Source: Proteobacteria bacterium UBA981 | Lineage (GTDB): Bacteria > Pseudomonadota > Gammaproteobacteria > Ga0077536 | DNA: 64,000 nt | Direction: 5' to 3' | NCBI GenBank assembly: GCA_002292285.1 | Contig: DBBP01000017.1 | Coordinates: 23,892 to 87,891 of the forward strand | Shown: in pieces, positions 43,859 to 51,510 of the stretch | How positions within the stretch are numbered: position 1 is the first letter of the stretch | Layout of the letters: the number at the start of each line of letters is the position of its first letter | Program-made: the position numbers and the translations under genes | Notes under the pieces: model-generated | Database searches by the model: none | What the model was told of the DNA's origin: nothing | Seen by the model: the letters and a program-made list of their open reading frames with translations, nothing else

Positions 43859-45709
43859 ATGGCATGGCAACGCAGAATACTTCGGGTCAATCTGACCGAC
43901 GAGACATGTGTCGAAGAGCCTCTGAATATGGATTGGGCCATGAAATACCTTGGCCAGCGGGGCCTGGCCAGCAAATATCTGATGGAAGAGATCGACCCGC
44001 TAGTCGACGCGCTGTCACCTGAAAACAAACTCATCATGGCAACTGGCCCCCTGACCGGGACTATGGCGTCCACCGGCGGACGCTATTCGGTGATCACCAA
44101 GAGTCCATTGACCGGAGCGATTGCGTGCTCGAATTCGGGTGGTTTCATTGGGGCGGAAATCAAGCAAGCCGGATGGGACATGATTATTTTCGAAGGCCGC
44201 GCGCCACAGCCGGTCTATCTGTACCTGGAAAATGACGCTGCAGAGCTTTGCTCCGCGGACGAGATCTGGGGCAAAACAGTCTGGCAGGCCGATGAAATCC
44301 TGCACACCAAATACCAGGATCCGCTGATTCGCATCGCTGCAGTCGGTCGTGCGGCCGAACAGGGTTGCCTGTACTCCGCAATCGTCAACGATCGCCATCG
44401 CGCCGCAGGCCGCTCCGGCGTCGGCACCGTGATGGCGTCGAAACAGCTCAAGGCGGTGGTCGTACGGGGCACCAAAGGTGTGGGCGGTGTGCGCGACCCG
44501 AAGGCTTTCTTTAAAGCGACCAGCGAAGGTAAGAAGGTGCTTAGTGACAACGCCGTCACCGGCGAGGGTTTGCCGGTCATGGGCACCCAGGTGTTGATGA
44601 ACGTAATCAACGAGGTTGGCGCTATGCCGACCCGTAATATGCGTGAAGTGCAGTTCGAAGGCGCGAGCAAAATCTCTGCGGAAGCCATGCACGAGCCTCG
44701 TGAAAGCGACGGGGAACCGAACCTGGTGACAAATGCCGCCTGTTTTGGCTGCACGATCGCATGCGGACGCATCTCCACAATTGATCCGCAGCACTACACG
44801 ATACAGAACAAACCCGAATATATCGGTGCCTCCGGCGGACTTGAATACGAGGCCGCTTGGGCGCTCGGTTCGGACACGGGAATCGATGATCTTGACGCGC
44901 TGACCTATGCCAATTTCCTTTGCAACGAAGACGGCTGGGATCCGATTTCGTTTGGAGCGACGGTTGCCGCTGCGATGGAACTGTTCGAACTTGGAGCGAT
45001 CACAACGGAGCACACGGGCGGCATTGACATGTCATTCGGGTCTGCCGAAGCGCTGACCAAGGCCGCCGAATTGGTTTCGGCCGGCGAAGGCTTCGGCATC
45101 GAACTTGGAATGGGTTCAAAACGGTTGTGTGAGAAATACGGCCATCCGGACTTGTCCATGACTGTAAAAGGCCAGGAGTTTCCGGCCTACGATCCGCGCG
45201 GGATTCAGGGTATGGGGCTGGCTTACGCAACCTCAAACCGCGGCGCATGCCATTTGCGTGGCTATACCGTGTCCTCGGAAATAATGGGCGTGCCGGTCAA
45301 GACCGACCCGTTGTCGACGGAGGGTAAACCGGAACTGGTTAAAGCGTTCCAGGACGCCACGGCGGCAGTCGATTCAAGCGGTTTGTGCGTCTTTACAACG
45401 TTCGCGTGGACGCTTGAAGATATTGCGCCTCAAGTCGCTGCGGCCTGTGAAGGGAGTTGGACTCCGGAATCGATGCTGGCCGCGGGTGAGCGCATCTGGA
45501 ACCTCGAACGACAGTTTAATCTCGCTGCAGGCCTGACCCGGGCCGATGACACTTTGCCTAAACGTCTTTTGAAAGATGCTGCCAAAACCGGACCGGCTAA
45601 AGGCATGGTAAATCGTCTCGACGAGATGCTTCCCTTGTATTACGAAAGTCGTGGTTGGGATGTGGAAGGCGTACCAACTGCCGCCACCCTGTCCCGCCTT
45701 GACGTTTGA
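43859..45709 (+). CDS. aorB: Tungsten-containing aldehyde:ferredoxin oxidoreductase, catalytic subunit
   Basis: The 616-residue protein is an AOR-family enzyme that oxidises aldehydes to carboxylic acids with a tungsten bis-pterin cofactor. The N-domain (KLIMATGPLTGTMASTGGRY, SNSGGFIGAEIKQAGWD) is typical. The single [4Fe-4S] ligands are Cys295, Cys298, Cys302 (CFGCTIAC) and Cys510 (SSGLCVFT), with spacing close to the Pyrococcus AOR. Pterin-contacting DxxGLC is included. GGAG precedes the ATG. It sits between the ferredoxin and the flavin subunit genes. The natural aldehyde cannot be read from the sequence. Confidence 0.95.
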   Translation: MAWQRRILRVNLTDETCVEEPLNMDWAMKYLGQRGLASKYLMEEIDPLVDALSPENKLIMATGPLTGTMASTGGRYSVITKSPLTGAIACSNSGGFIGAEIKQAGWDMIIFEGRAPQPVYLYLENDAAELCSADEIWGKTVWQADEILHTKYQDPLIRIAAVGRAAEQGCLYSAIVNDRHRAAGRSGVGTVMASKQLKAVVVRGTKGVGGVRDPKAFFKATSEGKKVLSDNAVTGEGLPVMGTQVLMNVINEVGAMPTRNMREVQFEGASKISAEAMHEPRESDGEPNLVTNAACFGCTIACGRISTIDPQHYTIQNKPEYIGASGGLEYEAAWALGSDTGIDDLDALTYANFLCNEDGWDPISFGATVAAAMELFELGAITTEHTGGIDMSFGSAEALTKAAELVSAGEGFGIELGMGSKRLCEKYGHPDLSMTVKGQEFPAYDPRGIQGMGLAYATSNRGACHLRGYTVSSEIMGVPVKTDPLSTEGKPELVKAFQDATAAVDSSGLCVFTTFAWTLEDIAPQVAAACEGSWTPESMLAAGERIWNLERQFNLAAGLTRADDTLPKRLLKDAAKTGPAKGMVNRLDEMLPLYYESRGWDVEGVPTAATLSRLDV

Positions 45710-45751
45710 TTCGGCGCCGCTTGTGCAGCCTGCCTCTGGAGTAGTTCGACT

Positions 45752-47020
45752 ATGCAACACGTAGTAATTGGCGCCGGCCCGGCGGGCGTCGTCGCCGCAG
45801 AGACCTTGCGTAAAACGCAGCCTGAGGCTGTCGTTACCCTCATTGGAGACGAACCTGAAGCGCCGTATTCGAGAATGGCCATCCCCTACCTCCTGGTTAA
45901 GCAGATAGCGGAGCAGGGGACCTACTTACGTAAGAATCCCGAGCATTTCCGTGACCAGAAAATTGCCATCGTGCAGGGGCGCGTCGCCAGCATCGATTGC
46001 AAGGCTCGCCAAATCGCCCTTGATGGTGGCAACGCGGTGGCGTACGACAAACTGTTAGTGGCCACTGGGTCGCGACCAGTTTCTCCGCCTATAGAGGGAA
46101 TTGACTTACCTGGCGTGACGTCTTGTTGGACGCTTGCCGACGCCAGGCGTATTGCTGCGACCGCCAAGCCAGGAGCTCGCGTTGTCCTGATGGGCGCAGG
46201 TTTCATCGGCTGCATCATTCTCGAGGCTTTAGCGAAAAGCGGCGCGGAGCTTACGGTCGTGGAAATGGAAGGACGAATGGTCCCGCGCATGATGAACGAC
46301 ACCGCCGGCAACCTCATCAAGGACTGGTGTGAGAGTCGCGGCGTCAAGGTTCATACCTCTACTCAAGTCACTTCGATCGAGAAAAATGGCGCTGCGCTGC
46401 GGGTGAACCTGAACTCCGGTTCTGCGGTTGAGGCTGACATGGTCGTTTCAGCGACCGGCGTGAAACCGAACATTGAGGTCGTGGAGGGCAGCGGCATCAA
46501 GTGCGAGCACGGCATCCTCGTCGACCGCATGATGCGCACCAGCGACGAGAACGTTTTTGCGGCTGGCGACGTTGCCCAAGGCATCGATTTTTCAACCGGC
46601 GACAATTCAGTGCAGGCTATTCAGCCGACAGCTGTTGACCATGGTCAACTCGCCGCAAGAAATATGGCCGGCTCACAGGGTGCGACGCACCGCGGCTGCG
46701 TGAATATGAACGTGCTGGATACGCTGGGACTAATCTCCAGCTCTTTCGGCCTGTGGATGGGCGCTGACGGCGGCGATTCAGCGGAATTGTTGAATCGCGA
46801 ACGCTTTCGCTACATCAATCTGCAGTTTCAGGATGACGTACTGGTCGGCGCTACCAGCCTCGGACTCACTCAGCACGTTGGCGTATTGCGTGGTTTGATC
46901 CAGTCCAAAACGCGCCTGAAGGTCTGGAAAGATCGACTGTTGGAAGATCCAACCCGCATCATGGAGGCGTATTTGGCCTCTACCCAAGCGGTCGGCTTCA
47001 ACGCCCGTATCATCAAGTAA
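45752..47020 (+). CDS. aorC: AOR FAD-dependent NAD(P)H oxidoreductase subunit
   Basis: The 422-residue protein is a two-dinucleotide-binding-domain flavoprotein. FAD binds at GAGPAG (residues 7-12) and GDV near 271; ATGSRP is at 104-109. The NAD(P) Rossmann motif GAGFIG is at 148-153. There is no redox-active CxxxxC disulfide, so it is of the ferredoxin-reductase type. By position it is the AorC subunit that joins aldehyde oxidation to NAD+ (or lets NADH drive carboxylic-acid reduction). It begins 42 nt after aorB. Confidence 0.9.
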   Translation: MQHVVIGAGPAGVVAAETLRKTQPEAVVTLIGDEPEAPYSRMAIPYLLVKQIAEQGTYLRKNPEHFRDQKIAIVQGRVASIDCKARQIALDGGNAVAYDKLLVATGSRPVSPPIEGIDLPGVTSCWTLADARRIAATAKPGARVVLMGAGFIGCIILEALAKSGAELTVVEMEGRMVPRMMNDTAGNLIKDWCESRGVKVHTSTQVTSIEKNGAALRVNLNSGSAVEADMVVSATGVKPNIEVVEGSGIKCEHGILVDRMMRTSDENVFAAGDVAQGIDFSTGDNSVQAIQPTAVDHGQLAARNMAGSQGATHRGCVNMNVLDTLGLISSSFGLWMGADGGDSAELLNRERFRYINLQFQDDVLVGATSLGLTQHVGVLRGLIQSKTRLKVWKDRLLEDPTRIMEAYLASTQAVGFNARIIK

Positions 47021-47030
47021 CTTGAATATC

Positions 47031-47050
47031 GCGCCACCTCCGGGTGGCGC
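47031..47050 (+). promoter_or_regulatory. Stable intercistronic hairpin in the AOR operon
   Basis: GCGCCACC and GGTGGCGC form an 8-bp perfect GC-rich stem closed by a TCCG tetraloop, 10 nt after the aorC stop. No T-run follows. It probably protects the upstream aorABC mRNA or lowers downstream expression. Confidence 0.5.
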
Positions 47051-47102
47051 CCCCTCGAATGCCGACGTCTGCCGGATAGTGTTGAGTTGAACGGGTTGTC
47101 GC

Positions 47103-47354
47103 GTGAAAATTACGTTCAAGATGTATGCCTCGTTGGCGCAATATTTGCCGCCCGAAGCAAAGTACAACATGGTAGATATTGAGATCGACGAGTCCTGCTC
47201 GATTCACGAACTTCTTGCCAGCCACCGCGTGCCGCGCGAATCTGCGCATCTGATTTTGATCAACGGGGTCTACATACTTCCCGAAGACCGCGACCGCCCC
47301 ATATTTAAACCCGCCGATGTTCTGGCGGTGTGGCCCCCGGTTGCGGGCGGTTGA
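47103..47354 (+). CDS. MoaD/ThiS-family sulfur carrier of the AOR operon
   Basis: This 83-residue beta-grasp protein ends in VWPPVAGG, the di-glycine tail on which a thiocarboxylate is formed for dithiolene synthesis. It is a second MoaD-like protein, distinct from the moaD at 56.9 kb. AOR operons in other bacteria also carry their own MoaD-like gene, probably dedicated to the tungsten-pterin. It lies 82 nt after aorC and 28 nt before the TPR-sulfotransferase gene. Confidence 0.87.
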   Translation: MKITFKMYASLAQYLPPEAKYNMVDIEIDESCSIHELLASHRVPRESAHLILINGVYILPEDRDRPIFKPADVLAVWPPVAGG

Positions 47355-47382
47355 AATCGCGACCCACGATCACCTCCCTGCG

Positions 47383-49371
47383 ATGAGCGGCGTGACCACC
47401 ACTGCTGAGCAGCTGTTCCAGAATGCGCTGAATTTTCACGAAAAGGGAGAGGTGCAGCGCGCCGAACATCTCTACCGCGAAGTATTGCGCCAAGCCCCTT
47501 CACACGCGCCAGCCTTGAATATGCTCGGTGTGATCGGCTGCCAAACGGGCAACCTCAGCGCCGGCATCGGTCTTATTCGGCGCGCCATTGAGCTGCAACC
47601 GGGGCAGGCGGACTTCTGCAACAACCTCGGCATGGCGCTGTTCCAGTCCCAGGACAGCGACGGCGCCTGTGCTGCATTCGAACAGGCTATTAGCGTGCGT
47701 CCACGTTTTGCCGAGGCGCACTTTAATCTCGCCAACCTGAAACGGAACGCCGGCGACGCAGCCGCCGCAGAAAAGCATTTCCGCAAGGCTCTCAAAGCAC
47801 AGCCCGACTACCCGGACGCGTTAAATAATCTGGCCAACCTGCTACGCCAGTCGGGCAAATTGACTGAAGCGACGCAGTTATTTCGCCGCCTCGTCCATTT
47901 GCAGCCAGGCTTCGCGCCCGGGCATTTCAATCTCGCGCTCGCACTGCAGGCTCAGGCACAGCACGCGGAGGCGATTGCGGCGTTCCAAAAATCCCTTGCG
48001 CTTGATGACACGCAAGCCGACGTGTGGGCGGCGCTCGGGCGCTGCCAGCAGCACTACGGCGCACTTGCCGACGCAGAGCAATCGTTTCAGGCTGCGCTAA
48101 GTAACGGCCCGGCTACACCACTGCTGCTTAACGCGCTTGGTCTGGCGCGTTACGCACAGAACAAGATAGTTGATGCACGCGCCAGTTTTGAACAAGCGCT
48201 GCTGCTCGATGAGCGCTTCGCCATAACGCTCAATCATCTCGGCATGACGGCTAGTGCGGCGGGGGAGCGAGAGGACGCGATCGCCTACTTCGAGCGCGCG
48301 TTATTTATTGACGCTGGATTCGGGGACGCGTACCGAAATCTGGTCGAATTACACGAAGGAGACGCGGAACAAGACGGTTTGCTGCCACGAATCGAGGCCG
48401 CATTGGCGAATAAGCCCGCTGGCGCCGGGCGCGTGGAGCTAGATTTCGCGCTCGCGCGTTTGCACGACCGCCGCGGGGACTTTGATGCAGCGTTTGCTGC
48501 CTTCAGGCGGGCTAACGACGCTCGACAAGCGGTCACCCGCTACGATGCGAGAGGACAAAATGGATTCATCGACGCACTAATCGCGGTATTTTCGAGCGAT
48601 TATCTGCAGGTGGCTTATCCGTGTGCGAATAACAGCGATGTGCCGGTTTTTATTGTCGGCATGCCGCGCTCCGGTACCACGTTGGTAGAACAGATTATTG
48701 CCACACATAGCGACGTTCACGGCAGCGGCGAATTGACCTATTTTCCTGAGCATGTCCCGAAATTGGCGCGCCGCCTCGTCAGTAAGAAGCCATTCCCGTT
48801 TTGCTTACGCGGCCGAGAAGCCGATATTGGCGATATCGGCGAGCAGTATCTCGAAGGCTTAAGTGCGCGCGGTGGCGGAGTGGCGCGGGTAACTGACAAG
48901 ATGCCCTACAACTTTCTGTATCTCGGGATCATCGCGATGCTGTTCCCGCGCGCTCGGGTTATTCACTGCAAACGTGCGGCTATGGCGACGTGCTTTTCCA
49001 TCTATTGCCATGATTTGGCGGGTAGCCACCCGTACGCGTACGAACTCGACAATCTCGCTGCAGCGTATCTCGGTTACGAGCGCTTGATGGCGCATTGGCG
49101 AGCACATCTCCCGATCCCGATGCACGAGATCGAGTATGAGAGCTTGCTTAGTGAACCTGATTCGGAATCTCGTGCGCTGATCGAGTTTTTGGGCTTGAAA
49201 TGGCAACCGGCGTGTCTCGACTTCCATCAGAATCGGCGACCTGTAGTCACGGCAAGTCAGTGGCAGGTTCGGCAACCGCTGTATACAACATCTGCCGCTC
49301 ATTGGCGGAACTACGCCCAACATCTTGAGCCATTGAGGCTTGCCTTAAACGCCGATTCGACGCTTAGGTAA
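47383..49371 (+). CDS. TPR-sulfotransferase fusion protein in the AOR operon
   Basis: The 662-residue protein starts at ATG 47383. Residues about 10-400 form roughly ten TPR units (ALNMLGVIGCQTGN, PDYPDALNNLANLLRQSGK and others). The C-terminal part is a PAPS-type sulfotransferase: the 5'-phosphosulfate loop GMPRSGTTLVEQ at 426-437 and the 3'-phosphate region VIHCKRAAMATCFSIY near 527. TPR-sulfotransferases usually modify glycans or peptides; a partner for tungsten enzyme assembly is not known. It is flanked by 28-nt and 6-nt spacers inside the AOR operon, so it is co-expressed. Its role there is unexplained. Confidence 0.85.
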   Translation: MSGVTTTAEQLFQNALNFHEKGEVQRAEHLYREVLRQAPSHAPALNMLGVIGCQTGNLSAGIGLIRRAIELQPGQADFCNNLGMALFQSQDSDGACAAFEQAISVRPRFAEAHFNLANLKRNAGDAAAAEKHFRKALKAQPDYPDALNNLANLLRQSGKLTEATQLFRRLVHLQPGFAPGHFNLALALQAQAQHAEAIAAFQKSLALDDTQADVWAALGRCQQHYGALADAEQSFQAALSNGPATPLLLNALGLARYAQNKIVDARASFEQALLLDERFAITLNHLGMTASAAGEREDAIAYFERALFIDAGFGDAYRNLVELHEGDAEQDGLLPRIEAALANKPAGAGRVELDFALARLHDRRGDFDAAFAAFRRANDARQAVTRYDARGQNGFIDALIAVFSSDYLQVAYPCANNSDVPVFIVGMPRSGTTLVEQIIATHSDVHGSGELTYFPEHVPKLARRLVSKKPFPFCLRGREADIGDIGEQYLEGLSARGGGVARVTDKMPYNFLYLGIIAMLFPRARVIHCKRAAMATCFSIYCHDLAGSHPYAYELDNLAAAYLGYERLMAHWRAHLPIPMHEIEYESLLSEPDSESRALIEFLGLKWQPACLDFHQNRRPVVTASQWQVRQPLYTTSAAHWRNYAQHLEPLRLALNADSTLR

Positions 49372-49377
49372 TAGCGA

Positions 49378-49677
49378 ATGATGACCTCAATCACGCGAGA
49401 ACGGGCTGAAATGGGCATCACGCACAACGACTTTCGGCGCATTTTTCCGCGTTTGCTCACTACTGCGACGGAGATGCAAATTGGTCTGCAAAGCGAGATT
49501 AGCTGGGGAACAACTCGTAAGCTGAAGGTTGAAGTCTCCGCTGAGTTCGTCCGAAAAATAGCTCTGCTACGTCTGCCGTATGTCCATATTCATTTCGAAT
49601 TTCAGGGCTTTACAGATGCCGGGGCCGATGAGTTCATGGCCAACTTTGACCGGGCATTCCACAAGGGCGGTGGTTAA
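49378..49677 (+). CDS. Small protein ending in Gly-Gly-Gly, AOR operon
   Basis: This 99-residue protein is not assigned to a family. The pattern is THNDFRRIFPRLL near the N-terminus, a strand-rich middle with KLKVEVSAEFVRKIALLRLPYVHIHFEF, and FMANFDRAFHKGGG at the end. No Cys or signal peptide. It starts 6 nt after the TPR-sulfotransferase stop and ends the operon. The exposed triple-glycine end resembles that of beta-grasp carriers, but the fold looks different. A role in AOR maturation is only suggested by position. Confidence 0.7.
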   Translation: MMTSITRERAEMGITHNDFRRIFPRLLTTATEMQIGLQSEISWGTTRKLKVEVSAEFVRKIALLRLPYVHIHFEFQGFTDAGADEFMANFDRAFHKGGG

Positions 49678-49692
49678 TCGAATCATGGCAGG

Positions 49693-49712
49693 ACAAACGC
49701 GTGCGCGTTTGT
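49693..49712 (+). terminator. Hairpin downstream of the AOR operon
   Basis: ACAAACGC and GCGTTTGT form an 8-bp stem with loop GTGC, 15 nt after the last AOR-operon stop. No T-run follows, so it is a weak terminator or a mRNA 3'-end stabiliser. Confidence 0.45.
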
Positions 49713-49790
49713 GTGGCGACAAGATGTTGCAAAATGCCAACATATTGCTGAAAGCTGCGCAATCTATAGGATTTTTTTGTTGCAAAAGTG

Positions 49791-49819
49791 TTGGCATTGC
49801 CGAATGTTTGGTTTAGAAT
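49791..49819 (+). promoter_or_regulatory. Sigma70 promoter of the porin gene
   Basis: TTGGCA (49791-49796) and TAGAAT (49814-49819) are separated by exactly 17 nt. Transcription would start near 49826, just where the folded leader begins, giving a 5' untranslated region of about 160 nt. It is one of the best -35/-10 matches in the window, in line with high porin expression. Confidence 0.75.
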
Positions 49820-49826
49820 CGGCTTC

Positions 49827-49918
49827 GATTGCGGTGCTCTGTTAGGACTCTGAAGTCCTTCCGCAAGGGAAACTCTGGCAGGAACACGTTAGGGGATGCC
49901 GGTTTCCACAGAGCAATC
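49827..49918 (+). ncRNA. Predicted three-way-junction leader RNA of the porin gene
   Basis: The leader folds into a closed junction. P1: GCTCTGT (49836-49842) with ACAGAGC (49908-49914), extended by GATT/AATC. P2: AGGAC/GTCCT with a 6-nt loop. P3: GGAAA (49868-49872) with TTTCC, stacked on CTGGCA with TGCCGG around a 16-nt loop. This order fits the class of metabolite- or ion-sensing leaders, or a stable mRNA 5' end. I cannot match it to a named riboswitch. It lies directly after the promoter and 70 nt before the porin start. The rest of the 308-nt gap (49678-49985) holds the promoter and a hairpin. Confidence 0.5.
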
Positions 49919-49985
49919 GTACAAAGTGCTTATACATTTAGGGTTCTGTATTAAGCCTTAGTCCTTAGAGTTTTAGGAGGAAGTG

Positions 49986-51308
49986 ATGGCGATTCATTTT
50001 TCAAAGACCAAATTGGCCGCAGCAGTCAGCGTAGCTGCACTCGGCGCAGGTCTGGCCGCACCCGCTGGTGCTGTTGTCGTAGTTGGCGGCAATGATGGCT
50101 GGGAGGTCAGCTTCGACGGAAACGTCAACGCTTTCTACACCGTTGGTGATTTCGATGCGGGGTATGTCAACGAACCAGCAGCTATAGATAGCTCGCGAGT
50201 TCACTCAGGCTACTTGCCGGCATTCTTCAGCTTCAATGTGAAGTCGCCGACAGTGAACGGCGTGACCGGTACGGCACGCATCAGTTTCGCTCCGACTATC
50301 CACACCAGTGGGGCGAAAACCCAATTCGGCGCACAGGGCAATAGCACCGGTGTTGACGGAATTAGCGGTGCAACCATCGACACTCGTGAAGTCGTTGCAA
50401 ACCTCACCGGCGCATTTGGCGAAGTGAGCTTTGGCCGTACGCTGTCGCTGTTCGGTCGCCAGGCTATCCTGAACGACATGACCTTGTTTGGCGTCGGCTT
50501 TGTCCCCGGCGGTGAACAATTCGGTTCAATTACATTCGGGCGTGCCGGACATGGTTACACCTACCCGGATTTCGCGGCTCGCTTCCAGTACACCACGCCT
50601 AACATAAGTGGCTTTCAGGCGGCGATCGGCATGTACGACCCGTCGACAATCTCCCCGACTGGCACTGGCGTAAGCACCTCCATCCGCACCGGCCTCCTGG
50701 ACGAAACTGATCAACCCCGCTTTGAAGGCGAGTTGAGCTACTCCACGAGCTTTAGCGGTGGTAGCGCCAAGGTATGGGCGGACGGTATGTGGCAGACACT
50801 GGATTCCAGCTGTACTGGCCGGGTGCTTGATGCTGCGACAGGCGTGACCGTGAATTGCAATAGCATCTCACCGAGCGCATGGGGTATCGGCGGTAAAATG
50901 GGCATGGCTGGCTTTGAAGTCGTCGGTTATTACCACGAGGACGAAGGTGTTGGCCTCACCACACAGTTCAACTCTCTGGCATTGGAAGTTGACCAGAACG
51001 GCAACATCGCTGGCCGCGATGGCGACGGGTACTACGTCCAAGGCACCTACACTTTCTCAGGAAAAACTAAAGTCGGTGTTTCCTACGGTGAAGGCAACCT
51101 CGACAGCGCTGGCACAACCGCTCAGGTTGGCGGCGGTACTCTAGAGCGGACCCTGTGGACGGTTGGTGTTTACCACGATGTCAGCAGCTGGCTGCGTCTG
51201 GTTGCCGAATACAACCACGGCGAACTTAAGTCGACTCTCGCCTCTGGCGCATCCAACCCGTCAGCTGACGCGGACACGGTTAGCGTAGGCGGTTTCCTCT
51301 TCTGGTAG
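49986..51308 (+). CDS. Gram-negative general porin
   Basis: The 440-residue precursor starts at ATG 49986, five nt after AGGAGG. It has a signal peptide (about 1-28, ending PAGA) and a beta-barrel of amphipathic strands ending in the aromatic terminus GGFLFW. The sequence is of the Gly/Ser/Thr-rich porin type (WEVSFDGNVNAFYTVGDF). No specific eyelet motif can be named. A strong promoter, a long folded leader and a strong terminator indicate a monocistronic, highly expressed outer-membrane protein. It may take up substrates for the neighbouring oxidation genes, but this is a guess. Confidence 0.92.
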   Translation: MAIHFSKTKLAAAVSVAALGAGLAAPAGAVVVVGGNDGWEVSFDGNVNAFYTVGDFDAGYVNEPAAIDSSRVHSGYLPAFFSFNVKSPTVNGVTGTARISFAPTIHTSGAKTQFGAQGNSTGVDGISGATIDTREVVANLTGAFGEVSFGRTLSLFGRQAILNDMTLFGVGFVPGGEQFGSITFGRAGHGYTYPDFAARFQYTTPNISGFQAAIGMYDPSTISPTGTGVSTSIRTGLLDETDQPRFEGELSYSTSFSGGSAKVWADGMWQTLDSSCTGRVLDAATGVTVNCNSISPSAWGIGGKMGMAGFEVVGYYHEDEGVGLTTQFNSLALEVDQNGNIAGRDGDGYYVQGTYTFSGKTKVGVSYGEGNLDSAGTTAQVGGGTLERTLWTVGVYHDVSSWLRLVAEYNHGELKSTLASGASNPSADADTVSVGGFLFW

Positions 51309-51338
51309 GCCTTCTTTAAGCCTATCGAACCCAAGCTT

Positions 51339-51374
51339 AAAAGGGGTGCATCGGAAGATGCACCCTTTTTTTTT
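51339..51374 (+). terminator. Strong Rho-independent terminator of the porin gene
   Basis: GGGTGCATC and GATGCACCC form a 9-bp perfect stem with a GGAA tetraloop, followed by nine T (51366-51374) and preceded by four A. It lies 35 nt after the porin stop. Confidence 0.93.
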
Positions 51375-51510
51375 GCTCGCTTGGAAAATGTCGCTAATTA
51401 TTGACCTGTAACGGCTAGATTAGCCGTTCTTCCAGCAGCTCCTGACAGGAAAGTTCTGTCCGGTATACTGCACCCACATATAGTGTGAATATCAATCGGC
51501 GAATATATCA

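Noticed and set aside
44015..45013. 332-codon open frame antisense to aorB
   Set aside because: It lies wholly inside the AOR catalytic gene, has no family features and reflects the codon bias of the sense gene.
49827..49918. Glycine, Moco or c-di-GMP riboswitch
   Set aside because: The folded leader before the porin does not show the conserved cores I know for these classes, so I list it only as an unassigned structure.
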